A stretch of DNA of 5,173 nt from NCBI GenBank assembly GCA_015494005.1, contig WGCB01000229.1, positions 1-5,173 of the forward strand. The letters are read 5' to 3'. Under the pieces are notes generated by a model. The model ran no database searches, was not told where the DNA came from, and saw only the letters and a program-made list of their open reading frames with translations. The position numbers and the translations under genes are program-made. This stretch comes from Caldilineaceae bacterium. Its GTDB lineage: Bacteria; Chloroflexota; Anaerolineae; Caldilineales; Caldilineaceae. This document shows, one piece after another, positions 1 to 4,959 of this stretch. How positions within the stretch are numbered: the stretch's first letter is position 1; each line of letters begins with the position of its first letter.

Positions 1-77
1 ACGACGATGTTCCCTTTTCCCACCTGCCCTCTGGCCGGACAGTCCAAGTTGTGGCAGAATTGTGCTTGAGGGTGCAT
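1..77 (-). CDS. Transposase, N-terminal fragment (runs off the left edge)
   Basis: Twenty-five codons are visible, starting at an ATG (75-77) preceded by a strong Shine-Dalgarno AAGGAGG (83-89) with a 5-nt spacer; the gene continues beyond position 1. The peptide begins MHPQAQFCHNLDCPARG and continues with QVGKGNIV. Cys8 and Cys13 would be the first half of a zinc ribbon. From memory, this matches the start of a group of Chloroflexota transposases in which a second Cys pair, a helix-turn-helix and a DDE-type catalytic domain follow; none of these is inside the window, so the IS family cannot be assigned. The start lies in an inverted repeat that could limit expression. The AT-richer DNA to its right fits the edge of a mobile element, but I cannot find the element's terminal repeat or a target duplication. 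A non-transposase zinc-ribbon protein remains possible. Confidence 0.65.
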   Translation of the reverse strand, partial: MHPQAQFCHNLDCPARGQVGKGNIV

Positions 78-132
78 GCTAGCCTCCTTGTGTTGTGGTG
101 AACACGAGTTTGCTAGCATGCCCCTCTTTTTT
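68..132 (+). terminator. Intrinsic terminator reading out of the transposase, antisense
   Basis: GCATGCTAGC (74-83) and GCTAGCATGC (112-121) are a perfect 10-bp inverted repeat. Past a single bulged T at 73 it continues with GAGGG (68-72) against CCCTC (122-126), giving about 15 pairs. The loop carries a second small hairpin (87-94 with 101-108). Six T residues (127-132) follow the right arm on the plus strand, the classic arrangement of a Rho-independent terminator. Read on the minus strand there is no T-run after the stem, so termination is predicted for plus-strand transcripts only, that is, those running antisense to the transposase. No plus-strand gene is recognisable before it. Confidence 0.7.
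74..121 (-). promoter_or_regulatory. Stem burying the transposase start codon
   Basis: In minus-strand RNA the 3' arm GCUAGCAUGC contains the transposase AUG (75-77), and the Shine-Dalgarno AAGGAGG (83-89) lies at the base of the loop, three of its bases overlapping a small inner hairpin. A transcript entering from upstream (higher coordinates) would include both arms and fold the start codon into the stem; one starting inside the loop region would not. This is the arrangement known from IS10, IS50 and IS200, where it protects against transposase made from outside transcription. The structure is seen; the regulatory role is inferred. Confidence 0.5.
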
Positions 133-164
133 CAAGTCCCAACCACGCTATTCTGTATACCTAC

Positions 165-410
165 CTAAAACTCGCCACCGATGTTCTTTTCTGAATTAGT
201 ATTTCTGCCACGATTGCTAGGCTTGACAAAGCGAGCCAAAATCCAGCCTACTATAAAGCCGACTGCAATGAATAATAGATTGATTTGGCCTGTTAGGAAT
301 TTGCCAATATAACCAAACAGAAATGCTGGTATCACTGAAATCACTATCTGCGCAATTATCTGTGCAATGGCTTGCTCTAGAATTCTCTCAATTTGAATTT
401 TGATTTTCAT
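165..410 (-). CDS. Small two-helix membrane protein of unknown function
   Basis: An 81-residue protein starting at ATG (408-410), with an AGGGG ribosome-binding site (419-423) eight bases upstream, and ending at TAG (165-167). A basic amphipathic start (MKIKIQIERI) leads into a first hydrophobic stretch at about residues 15-37, a short turn, and a second at about 42-62 that contains a GxxxG packing motif (Gly51, Gly55). The C-terminal tail of about 20 residues is polar (KPSNRGRNTNSEKN). I do not recognise the family. The size and topology would suit a holin-like protein, a small toxin or an accessory membrane subunit, but nothing in the sequence decides between them. The gene is much more AT-rich than the chromosomal genes to the right and sits beside a transposase, so recent acquisition is likely. 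No convincing promoter was found. Confidence 0.6.
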   Translation of the reverse strand: MKIKIQIERILEQAIAQIIAQIVISVIPAFLFGYIGKFLTGQINLLFIAVGFIVGWILARFVKPSNRGRNTNSEKNIGGEF

Positions 411-552
411 AACGCGATCCCCTACTTTCTAACATGCAGAAGAAACCTTTTCGCGTAACTACGTAGGCCACCGATCCACAATATCCAGTAGGTTATCAGT
501 AACGATGCAGAACTTGCAGGTCACCTGTCGATGAATTAGCGTTTTTTGGCGG

Positions 553-741
553 GAATTCCAAACGTGGTGCTTGAGCCGCTCGCCAGTGGGAAGAGCGGAC
601 CAAATCGGCGGCAGAGGTGCGTCTGCAGCGCCATATTCATGCCAAAATCGACCTCGATTAACCAGTTTTGGCGCATCTGACATCGGTCTGGACCGCCATT
701 TCACCTCTAGTAAGGTCTCCGATTCTCACATTTGGAATTCC
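553..741. repeat. Spaced inverted repeat with EcoRI-like core
   Basis: GGAATTCCAAACGTG (552-566) is the inverse of CACATTTGGAATTCC (727-741) at 14 of 15 positions, with about 160 bases between. Each arm is flanked by a GCG-T(5-6)-GGCG block (540-552 on the left, 743-754 on the right), but that block keeps the same orientation in both places, so it is not part of the inverted symmetry. It could be the ends of a small non-autonomous element or a rearranged remnant. Confidence 0.4.
641..672. repeat. Nested palindrome
   Basis: A 14-base palindrome AATCGA-CC-TCGATT (646-659) lies inside outer arms GCCAAAA (641-647) and TTTTGGC (666-672). The two foldings share bases and so are alternatives. No adjacent T-run and no gene close by that it would obviously control. 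Confidence 0.4.
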
Positions 742-771
742 TGCGTTTTTGGCGATGAAGCTCATTCATTA

Positions 772-850
772 TGCGAAGAGTGGCATACTGCATATTGTGC
801 CTTTGGAATTCAGAGCCCGCTATCTATTGCCTGTATAGTTACTCTTCGCA
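772..850. repeat. 79-bp unit bounded by perfect 10-bp inverted repeats
   Basis: TGCGAAGAGT (772-781) and ACTCTTCGCA (841-850) are exact inverse complements. In minus-strand RNA the pairing continues past a 2x2 internal loop with a C-G pair, a bulged U and a further four pairs (AUAC with GUAU), so the structure is a long interrupted stem with a loop of roughly 30-35 bases. It begins 40 bases after the oxidase stop codon, so it could be the 3' end structure of that mRNA; there is no T-run on either strand, which argues against an ordinary intrinsic terminator. No target-site duplication is visible, so a tiny transposable element is possible but unsupported. Confidence 0.5.
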
Positions 851-890
851 AAACATTGACACGTGCTGTAATACTTACGACACTTTCTCT

Positions 891-2237
891 CTACACCCCA
901 CTACCACGGCCCAGGCCCTTGCGCTCCCGCCAGGCGTCCTCCAGCTGCATGTACCCCCGAACCAGGTGCCCCAGGACGAAGCGGAAGGGCTCCGGCGGCC
1001 AGGGCCAGATGCGCCGGTTCACGAACCAGAGCTCGGTCAGGGCGCTCTGCCGCTCCAGGACCAGGTCCGCCAGGATGCGGCCGTTGCTGGGCATGAGGGA
1101 GACGCCGTGGCCGATGCAGCCCGCGTTGTAGATACCCCGCTGATCCTGCACGTAGCCCAGGGCGGGGACCAGATCCAGGGTGGCGGAGAAGGGCCCGCCC
1201 CAGTGATAGGCGATCCGGACCTCTTTCAACTGGGGGAAGAGGGCTTTGATGAAGCCCTCCAGGTGGGCGGCCACCGCGGGGTTGCGGTCCCGCCGCATGT
1301 TCCGGCCGAAGCCCAGGATGACCGGACCACCGCCCATGAGCAGGCGGCCGTCCGGCGAGGGGCGGAAGTAGTGGATGAGGTTGCGGGCATCCTCGATGCC
1401 CATGCGCTGCTCCCAGCCGATGGCCCGCCACTGCTCCGGCGTCAGGGGCTCGGTGGCCACCATGTAGGTCCAGGCCGGGACCTGCACGCTACGGGTCCAG
1501 GGGAAGAGGTGGGTCCAGGCGTTGGTGGCGAAGACCACCTTGGAGGCGTTCAGCTGGCCTCGGGGCGTCTTCACTCGGACGCCGCCGGGCACAGACTGGA
1601 CCTCCGCCACCGGCGTGTTCTCGTAGACCGCCGCGCCGGCCTCCTCCGCGATGCGTTTCAGCTCCCGAGTCAGCTTGGCCGGATGCACCAGCGCGCAGCG
1701 GGGCTCCCACCATCCGCCCAGGAAGAGGGGCGAATGCACCGCGTCCTGGACCTGCGCCCGCTCCCACCACTCCACGCCCTCCAGGCCGATGCGCCGTGCC
1801 AGCTTCATCTCCTCCTGGATGTGGCGTTCGTACCCGGGGGTGGTGGCCACCCGCAGGAAGCCGGAACGCTGGTAGTCGCAGACCAGACCCTGCTCCTGGA
1901 CCAGCCGATCCAGGTACTCCACCGCGTCCACCATGTAGCTGTAGGCCTCCCGGGTCTTGCCCTCCCCGTGGATCATGTGGGTGACGGTGAGGGAGGCGCC
2001 GAAGATGGTCATGGAGAAGCCGCCGTTGCGCCCGCTGGCGCCGTAGCCCACGTCCCGGGCCTCCAGGACCACCACGTCCGCGCCCGGGTCCTGGCGCTTG
2101 ACGTGGTAGGCCGTGGAGAGGCCGGCGAAACCGCCGCCGATGATCACCACATCGGCCTTGCGGTCTCCGTCCAGGGGCGGGTTGGGGGTGTAGGAGGTGG
2201 TCTCGATCCAGAAGGAAGGCTGTTCCTGGCGGTTCAT
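891..2237 (-). CDS. FAD-dependent oxidoreductase, DAO family (amine/amino-acid oxidase-like)
   Basis: A 448-residue cytoplasmic flavoprotein of the D-amino-acid oxidase (DAO) family, expected to oxidise a C-N bond of an amine or amino acid with FAD; the substrate cannot be read from the sequence. The dinucleotide-binding motif GGGFAG is at 34-39, the acidic residue for the adenosine ribose is Glu59 in VVVLEA, and [10 protein letters not shown] (64-73) is the second FAD-contacting motif typical of gamma-glutamylputrescine-oxidase-like members. ATNAWT (237-242), [15 protein letters not shown] (347-361) and [18 protein letters not shown] (370-387) are the C-terminal flavin-side motifs, followed by a family-like [13 protein letters not shown] (408-420). 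No signal peptide. I chose the ATG at 2235-2237 ([10 protein letters not shown]): it follows a modest AGGA site and lies about 60 nt downstream of a good promoter, whereas the longer GTG-started frame would begin upstream of that promoter's -10. It is alone in its transcription unit. Confidence 0.9.
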   Translation of the reverse strand: MNRQEQPSFWIETTSYTPNPPLDGDRKADVVIIGGGFAGLSTAYHVKRQDPGADVVVLEARDVGYGASGRNGGFSMTIFGASLTVTHMIHGEGKTREAYSYMVDAVEYLDRLVQEQGLVCDYQRSGFLRVATTPGYERHIQEEMKLARRIGLEGVEWWERAQVQDAVHSPLFLGGWWEPRCALVHPAKLTRELKRIAEEAGAAVYENTPVAEVQSVPGGVRVKTPRGQLNASKVVFATNAWTHLFPWTRSVQVPAWTYMVATEPLTPEQWRAIGWEQRMGIEDARNLIHYFRPSPDGRLLMGGGPVILGFGRNMRRDRNPAVAAHLEGFIKALFPQLKEVRIAYHWGGPFSATLDLVPALGYVQDQRGIYNAGCIGHGVSLMPSNGRILADLVLERQSALTELWFVNRRIWPWPPEPFRFVLGHLVRGYMQLEDAWRERKGLGRGSGV

Positions 2238-2295
2238 GGCTGGATGTCCTGTGGATGCTGGCGTCAAGCGGCTGGAGAGAGGTTCCGAGGGGGGG

Positions 2296-2331
2296 GGCTT
2301 CGAGTATAGCACGCCCAGGCTTCCGTCACAA
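2296..2331 (-). promoter_or_regulatory. Sigma70-type promoter of the FAD oxidase
   Basis: On the minus strand, TTGTGA (2326-2331, 4 of 6 to consensus) and TATACT (2303-2308, 5 of 6) are separated by exactly 17 bases. The predicted start of transcription is the A or G at 2299/2298, directly followed by nine C residues in the transcript (2289-2297), which gives a leader of about 60 nt to the chosen ATG. The unusual homopolymer at the start site is described as a finding. Confidence 0.65.
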
Positions 2332-2388
2332 GGAAAAATTCATGTCCGGAACGCGTCCGCGCCTGGGGAGGTGCGCCCGGCCCGGACG

Positions 2389-2425
2389 CGACGAAGCGGC
2401 GCCCGCTCGGAACGCCGCCTCATCG
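2389..2425 (-). repeat. Repeated 37-nt hairpin, copy A (after the small membrane gene)
   Basis: In minus-strand RNA the 5' arm CGATGAGGCGGCG pairs along its full 13 bases with the 3' arm CGCCGCTTCGTCG, around an 11-base loop TTCCGAGCGGG. It begins 64 nt after the TAA of the upstream gene. The same element occurs at 3086-3122 with only three substitutions. A further 8-bp inverted repeat (CGCGTCCG 2352-2359 with CGGACGCG 2383-2390) overlaps its end, and a run of five T residues (2334-2338) lies 13 nt beyond that stem, so together they may form a weak terminator. Confidence 0.7.
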
Positions 2426-2489
2426 GTTCATCCTGCCGGCACCCTGGCGGGCCTGGATTGCCCAGACCAGCGCTTCCCGGGAATGCACC

Positions 2490-2843
2490 TTATCCGGGCG
2501 CTACTTCCTCTCCCAAGAGCTGACCCAGGTAGTCCAGCACCGCCTGACCTTCCGCCAAGGATTGGGGCACGATCTTTACCTTGGTCTCCCCGAACACCAA
2601 CTCCAGGCGGCCTGTGACCTTGCGGCCCAGTTCATCGACCACTGTCACCCGACGCACATCGGTGAGCTGGTTCCAGGCTACTCGGGCGCCGCTACGCAGG
2701 GTGATCCCCTCTGGATCCAGCACCCTGGGCCATGAGCGGGCCGAGAGCCACATGCCCAGCGCGCCCACGCCGAGAGTGAAGATGCCAACCAACCAGAGGG
2801 TGAATTTGTACGATCTGCTGAGATGAACTTCCAAGCGTTCCAC
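2490..2843 (-). CDS. Small membrane-anchored protein, possible bacterial PH-like domain
   Basis: A 117-residue protein ending at TAA (2490-2492). I place the start at GTG 2841-2843 because AAGGAGG (2851-2857) lies 7 bases upstream; the ATG at 2862-2864 in the same frame has no ribosome-binding site and would put this one inside the gene. A short charged N-terminus (MERLEVHLSRSYK) precedes one transmembrane helix at about 14-35. The remaining 80 residues look like alternating beta strands (RVLDPEGITLRSGARVAWNQ, then TDVRRVTVVDE, GRLELVFGETKVKIVPQ) closed by a helix (about 93-112), the layout of bacterial PH-like (bPH) domains, with Trp57 in the usual 'xxW' strand. That assignment is by fold impression only. 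Role unknown. It stands alone between two gaps, each with hairpins. Confidence 0.75.
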   Translation of the reverse strand: MERLEVHLSRSYKFTLWLVGIFTLGVGALGMWLSARSWPRVLDPEGITLRSGARVAWNQLTDVRRVTVVDELGRKVTGRLELVFGETKVKIVPQSLAEGQAVLDYLGQLLGEEVAPG

Positions 2844-2850
2844 GTTCGGT

Positions 2851-2857
2851 CCTCCTT
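2851..2857 (-). promoter_or_regulatory. Ribosome-binding site that fixes a GTG start
   Basis: AAGGAGG on the minus strand, 7 bases before GTG 2841-2843. It lies inside the longer ATG-started frame, so it decides the start of the small membrane protein in favour of the GTG. Confidence 0.75.
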
Positions 2858-2976
2858 CGCTCATGGGAATGGGTGGAGATGTGTTCCTCAGTCCAGTATT
2901 GCGTCCGGCATTGGTCCACAGAATCCCCCAGATCGGCCATTCCCCCTGTGGCTTTGGGCGCTTTTCTAGCCAGGCT

Positions 2977-3019
2977 CACCCTTCCGCCCGTCTCCTTTCA
3001 AACGGCACGGAGAAGGGTG
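2977..3019 (-). repeat. Nested inverted repeat in the leader of the small membrane gene
   Basis: CACCCTTC (2977-2984) and GAAGGGTG (3012-3019) are perfect 8-bp inverse arms; inside them CCGT (2988-2991) faces ACGG (3002-3005) with a 10-base loop that reads TTGAAAGGAG in minus-strand RNA. It lies about 130 nt before the GTG start and about 70 nt beyond hairpin copy B. There is no T-run after it. It might end the cytochrome transcript or control the next gene. Confidence 0.4.
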
Positions 3020-3085
3020 CAAAGGGAAGCCAAAAGGCAGCATAAGGATCAACAGTTGCGAGGCCGGGCCAGCCCCTGCCAGACG

Positions 3086-3122
3086 CGACGAAGCGGCGCC
3101 CTCTCGGAACGCCACCTCGTCG
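3086..3122 (-). repeat. Repeated 37-nt hairpin, copy B (after the cytochrome)
   Basis: In minus-strand RNA CGACGAGGUGGCG pairs with CGCCGCUUCGUCG over 13 bases, two as G-U wobbles, around the loop UUCCGAGAGGG, which can close three more weak pairs (UUC with GGG). It begins 39 nt after the cytochrome TGA. It matches the copy at 2389-2425 at 34 of 37 positions and in the same orientation relative to the upstream gene. No T-run follows, so it is not a textbook intrinsic terminator; a 3'-end stabiliser, a REP-like element or a Rho-linked structure are possibilities. Confidence 0.7.
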
Positions 3123-3161
3123 TGTGTCGCATCTCTCCTGGCCGGGCCAGGCTGGATCTGG

Positions 3162-4718
3162 TCAGCGCATCACGCTGGGCAGGTAGATGTGCAGGGGAGC
3201 CTCTGGGGTGCCTGTGGGCTGCGGCGTGTGAGTTGGCTCGGGAGTCTCGGTCTCGCCAGGCGTACCGGTAGGTGATGGCGTTTCGGTGACGCCGGGAGTC
3301 TCGGTCGCGCCGGGCGTCTCTGTCGGCGTTGAGGTCTGGACCGGCGTCGGGGTGTCCACTGGGGAGGGCGTGTCTGTGGCCGTGGGCGAGGCTGTGGCCA
3401 CCGGCGTCACTACGATGCCGTGGGGCCCTGGTTCCGTGGGCTGGGTGGCGTGGCAGACGGTGCAGATGTCCAGCGGACCGTTGTGCCCCTGCATGGCGAT
3501 GAACTTGATGGCGTCGTTGGCCTGGTTGCTGGGTGCGATGGCGTGGGGGCTGTCGTGGCAGGCCGCACAGTAGACACCTCCGTGCCCCTTGGACAGGCGG
3601 AAGAGGGCCTGGTCCTGGGCGTAGTCGCTGCCATGGCAGGCCCCGTTGTCACAGCGGGGCTCCTGGAGCCAGGGATTCGGGTTGTCGCCCACCTGCTTCA
3701 TCCCCCCGTGACAGTCGGTGCACTGCATGCCGTGCTGGGTGGACATGACATCCCGCAGGCACTGGGTCTGGGGACCAGGATGGCAGTTGTAGCACCCCTC
3801 CAGGCTGTCCGGCACCTTCTTTTTGTGCTTCTTGTGGATGGCCTTGGAGAGGCTGGGCACGCCGGGCTGTCCCGGTTCGCCCAGGGCGTTGGAAGCATGA
3901 CATTCCGCACAGAGGATGGGGCGCCGATCCATGAGGAGCCCTTCGTGGCCGGGCGGGTACTCGTCGCTGTTCTCCTCATCGTGGAGGGTGAGGATATTGG
4001 TGTCCACGCGCCCAGTGGCGATGCCTTCGACCCCGCCATCGTAGTGGCAGTTGTCGCAGTGCATCTCGGTGGAGACCGGGGCAACCGGCTGGGTGCGGGC
4101 CAGCTCCTGGCCGGTGGCCGCGTCGTAGACGATGACGGTGGCCAGCTGATAGGGCGCCCGGGTGGTGGGCGCGCTGTCGCTGTACTCGGTGAGGGGGATG
4201 CCCTCGGCCACGAAGTGATCCCCGGCCGGATCCATCTCCCCGGACAGGCCCTTGCCGGTCAGCCCCACGTTGGGCGGCAGATCCACGCCGAAGAGGTCCT
4301 GCTCGTACTCCCAGAAGTCCGTCTTCCCCACGGAGTAGGTGTTGTCCGCGAAGAAGTACTCCACCCGGATACCATCGGTGACGATCTGGGGCGGATCCCC
4401 CACGTGGATCACCTGGGCCCAGAGGGTGTTGTAGGGGGGCAGCACGGCCAGGTCCTGGAAGCTGGGGTTGTAGCAGTGCATGCCCAGGTCGTTCCAGGCC
4501 AGGACCACGTAGTCCCCCGGTGCGGATGCGGTAGCCACCGGCTCCTGGACCGGCCACAGCAGGGCCACTGCGGCCATCAGCCCCAGCAGGACGGGGATGG
4601 ACCAGAGAGCCCGCCGGCTTCGCCTCCCTTCCTGGGCCGGGGCATCACCTTCAATGGATCCAGGTGGTCCGGACGGACGGAGCTGCTGAGTGATTTTCCT
4701 CCAATTGAAAGAACCCAT
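3162..4718 (-). CDS. Exported seven-heme c-type cytochrome with TP-rich linker and C-terminal YLPSV tail
   Basis: A 518-residue multiheme cytochrome, expected to move electrons outside the cytoplasmic membrane. Residues 1-36 are polar and basic (GRRSRR), 37-56 hydrophobic; ATASA (62-66) could be a signal peptidase I site, otherwise the helix is an anchor. Residues about 68-215 form a beta-rich domain starting VVLAWNDLGMHCYNP (Cys82), a motif I recall from deltaproteobacterial multiheme proteins. Heme sites: CDNCH 221, CAECH 270, CYNCH 309, CTDCH 333, an atypical CDNGACH at 356 with four spacer residues, CAACH 384 and CTVCH 419. At least seven further His residues (295, 298, 329, 379, 392, 412, 433 among them) could be axial ligands. 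Residues 438-508 are a Thr/Pro-rich linker, and the protein ends LHIYLPSVMR, probably a sorting or anchoring tail. The start has a perfect Shine-Dalgarno. No heme-maturation genes are nearby. Physiological partner unknown; extracellular or inter-species electron transfer is a guess. Confidence 0.92.
   Translation of the reverse strand: MGSFNWRKITQQLRPSGPPGSIEGDAPAQEGRRSRRALWSIPVLLGLMAAVALLWPVQEPVATASAPGDYVVLAWNDLGMHCYNPSFQDLAVLPPYNTLWAQVIHVGDPPQIVTDGIRVEYFFADNTYSVGKTDFWEYEQDLFGVDLPPNVGLTGKGLSGEMDPAGDHFVAEGIPLTEYSDSAPTTRAPYQLATVIVYDAATGQELARTQPVAPVSTEMHCDNCHYDGGVEGIATGRVDTNILTLHDEENSDEYPPGHEGLLMDRRPILCAECHASNALGEPGQPGVPSLSKAIHKKHKKKVPDSLEGCYNCHPGPQTQCLRDVMSTQHGMQCTDCHGGMKQVGDNPNPWLQEPRCDNGACHGSDYAQDQALFRLSKGHGGVYCAACHDSPHAIAPSNQANDAIKFIAMQGHNGPLDICTVCHATQPTEPGPHGIVVTPVATASPTATDTPSPVDTPTPVQTSTPTETPGATETPGVTETPSPTGTPGETETPEPTHTPQPTGTPEAPLHIYLPSVMR
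3195..3407 (-). repeat. Thr/Pro-linker coding repeats, 54-bp period
   Basis: The DNA for residues 438-508 is built of degenerate TP/TETPG units. The clearest pair is 3239-3262 and 3293-3316, identical at 22 of 24 positions and 54 bases (18 codons) apart, encoding GETETP and GATETP. Such tracts commonly change length by slippage or unequal recombination; both keep the reading frame at a multiple of three. Confidence 0.65.
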
Positions 4719-4721
4719 CAG

Positions 4722-4731
4722 TCACCTCCTT
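4722..4731 (-). promoter_or_regulatory. Near-ideal ribosome-binding site of the cytochrome
   Basis: AAGGAGGTGA on the minus strand is fully complementary to the 16S rRNA 3' end over ten bases, with the GGAGG core six bases before ATG 4716-4718. It fixes the start despite the long N-terminal region ahead of the hydrophobic segment. Confidence 0.8.
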
Positions 4732-4833
4732 GTCTGTGAGACGGCGTGCCACGTTTCCGCAGCGCTGACAGGCAGGGATGCGCTGCCGGCCAGTAGCCAG
4801 TGTCCCATGGATGAGGCGAGCGTGATGGGTGCA

Positions 4834-4861
4834 CGGAGCCGCGCTCCGCGAGATTATTGTA
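4834..4861 (-). promoter_or_regulatory. Candidate -10 box and 5'-end hairpin of the cytochrome transcript
   Basis: TACAAT (4856-4861, 5 of 6 to TATAAT) stands about 140 bases before the start codon; no clear -35 is seen at 16-18 bases. The predicted start near 4849 falls at the edge of a perfect hairpin CGGAGC-GCG-GCTCCG (4834-4848), so the mRNA would begin with a tight stem and have a leader of about 130 nt. I compared the leader by eye with common riboswitches and recognised none. Confidence 0.4.
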
Positions 4862-4902
4862 CCACAGATGGGCCCAAACTGCTCGACGATCAGGCGACAA
4901 AT

Positions 4903-4951
4903 GGAAGCCGGCTGGGCAACGCGCCGGGGCCCGACACGCTGCCCAGCTTCC
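4903..4951 (-). terminator. Bulged hairpin, candidate terminator of the right-edge gene
   Basis: Arms GGAAG + CTGGGCA (4903-4907, 4912-4918) and TGCCCAG + CTTCC (4940-4946, 4947-4951) pair over 12 bases with a 4-base CCGG bulge, and the loop can close further G-C and G-U pairs. In minus-strand RNA only CAUUUG follows, so the U-tract is weak. It lies between the right-edge gene and the cytochrome promoter, where a terminator is expected. Confidence 0.4.
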
Positions 4952-4959
4952 CAGCCCTG

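Larger units (their letters stand above)
411..890. other. AT-richer intergenic region without a convincing gene
   Basis: This stretch of 480 bases separates the small membrane protein from the oxidase stop. Apart from the ribosome-binding site of the small gene at its left edge, I see no reading frame with a credible start and family resemblance. What it holds is inverted repeats: a spaced pair built on TTTGGAATTCC (553-567 and 727-741), a nested palindrome at 641-672, and a 79-bp unit bounded by perfect 10-bp arms (772-850). TTTGGAATTC occurs three times in all (inverted at 553-562, direct at 731-740 and 802-811). The mix suggests remains of mobile elements or untranslated structured DNA. 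Confidence 0.6.
2844..3161. other. Gap between the cytochrome and the small membrane gene
   Basis: No gene is supported here on either strand. Going downstream from the cytochrome stop, it holds hairpin copy B (3086-3122), a nested inverted repeat (2977-3019) and then about 110 nt of leader for the small membrane gene, with its ribosome-binding site at 2851-2857. I found no promoter with both hexamers recognisable; a lone AATACT (minus strand) around 2907-2912 has no matching -35. Confidence 0.6.

Noticed and set aside
1..67. A plus-strand gene ending before the T6 terminator
   Set aside because: All three plus frames are short in this stretch and none looks like a known protein end; the minus strand explains it better as the transposase start.
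459..704. An 81-codon frame on the minus strand (GTG start)
   Set aside because: No ribosome-binding site at a workable distance, no recognised family, and it runs through inverted repeats of the non-coding region. A real small gene is not excluded, but I cannot support it.
856..884. Perfect TTGACA (856-861) as a plus-strand promoter
   Set aside because: No acceptable -10 occurs 16-18 bases downstream (GACACT at best), and it would point into the antisense of the oxidase.
771..2309. A 512-codon open frame on the plus strand
   Set aside because: It is antisense to the FAD oxidase, rich in Gly/Arg/His/Val as expected for a shadow frame in GC-rich DNA, and shows no domain motif; the minus-strand frame has complete FAD-binding motifs.
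2238..2312. Upstream GTG start for the FAD oxidase adding 25 residues
   Set aside because: The GTG lies upstream of the -10 box of the best promoter and the extra peptide is low-complexity; family members begin close to the 'SFW' segment.
2844..2864. ATG start for the small membrane protein
   Set aside because: No ribosome-binding site precedes it, while an AAGGAGG inside the extended frame is placed correctly for the GTG at 2841-2843.
3420..4739. A 439-codon open frame on the plus strand
   Set aside because: It is the complement of the multiheme cytochrome, with low-complexity Gly/Val/His composition; the opposite strand carries seven heme motifs.
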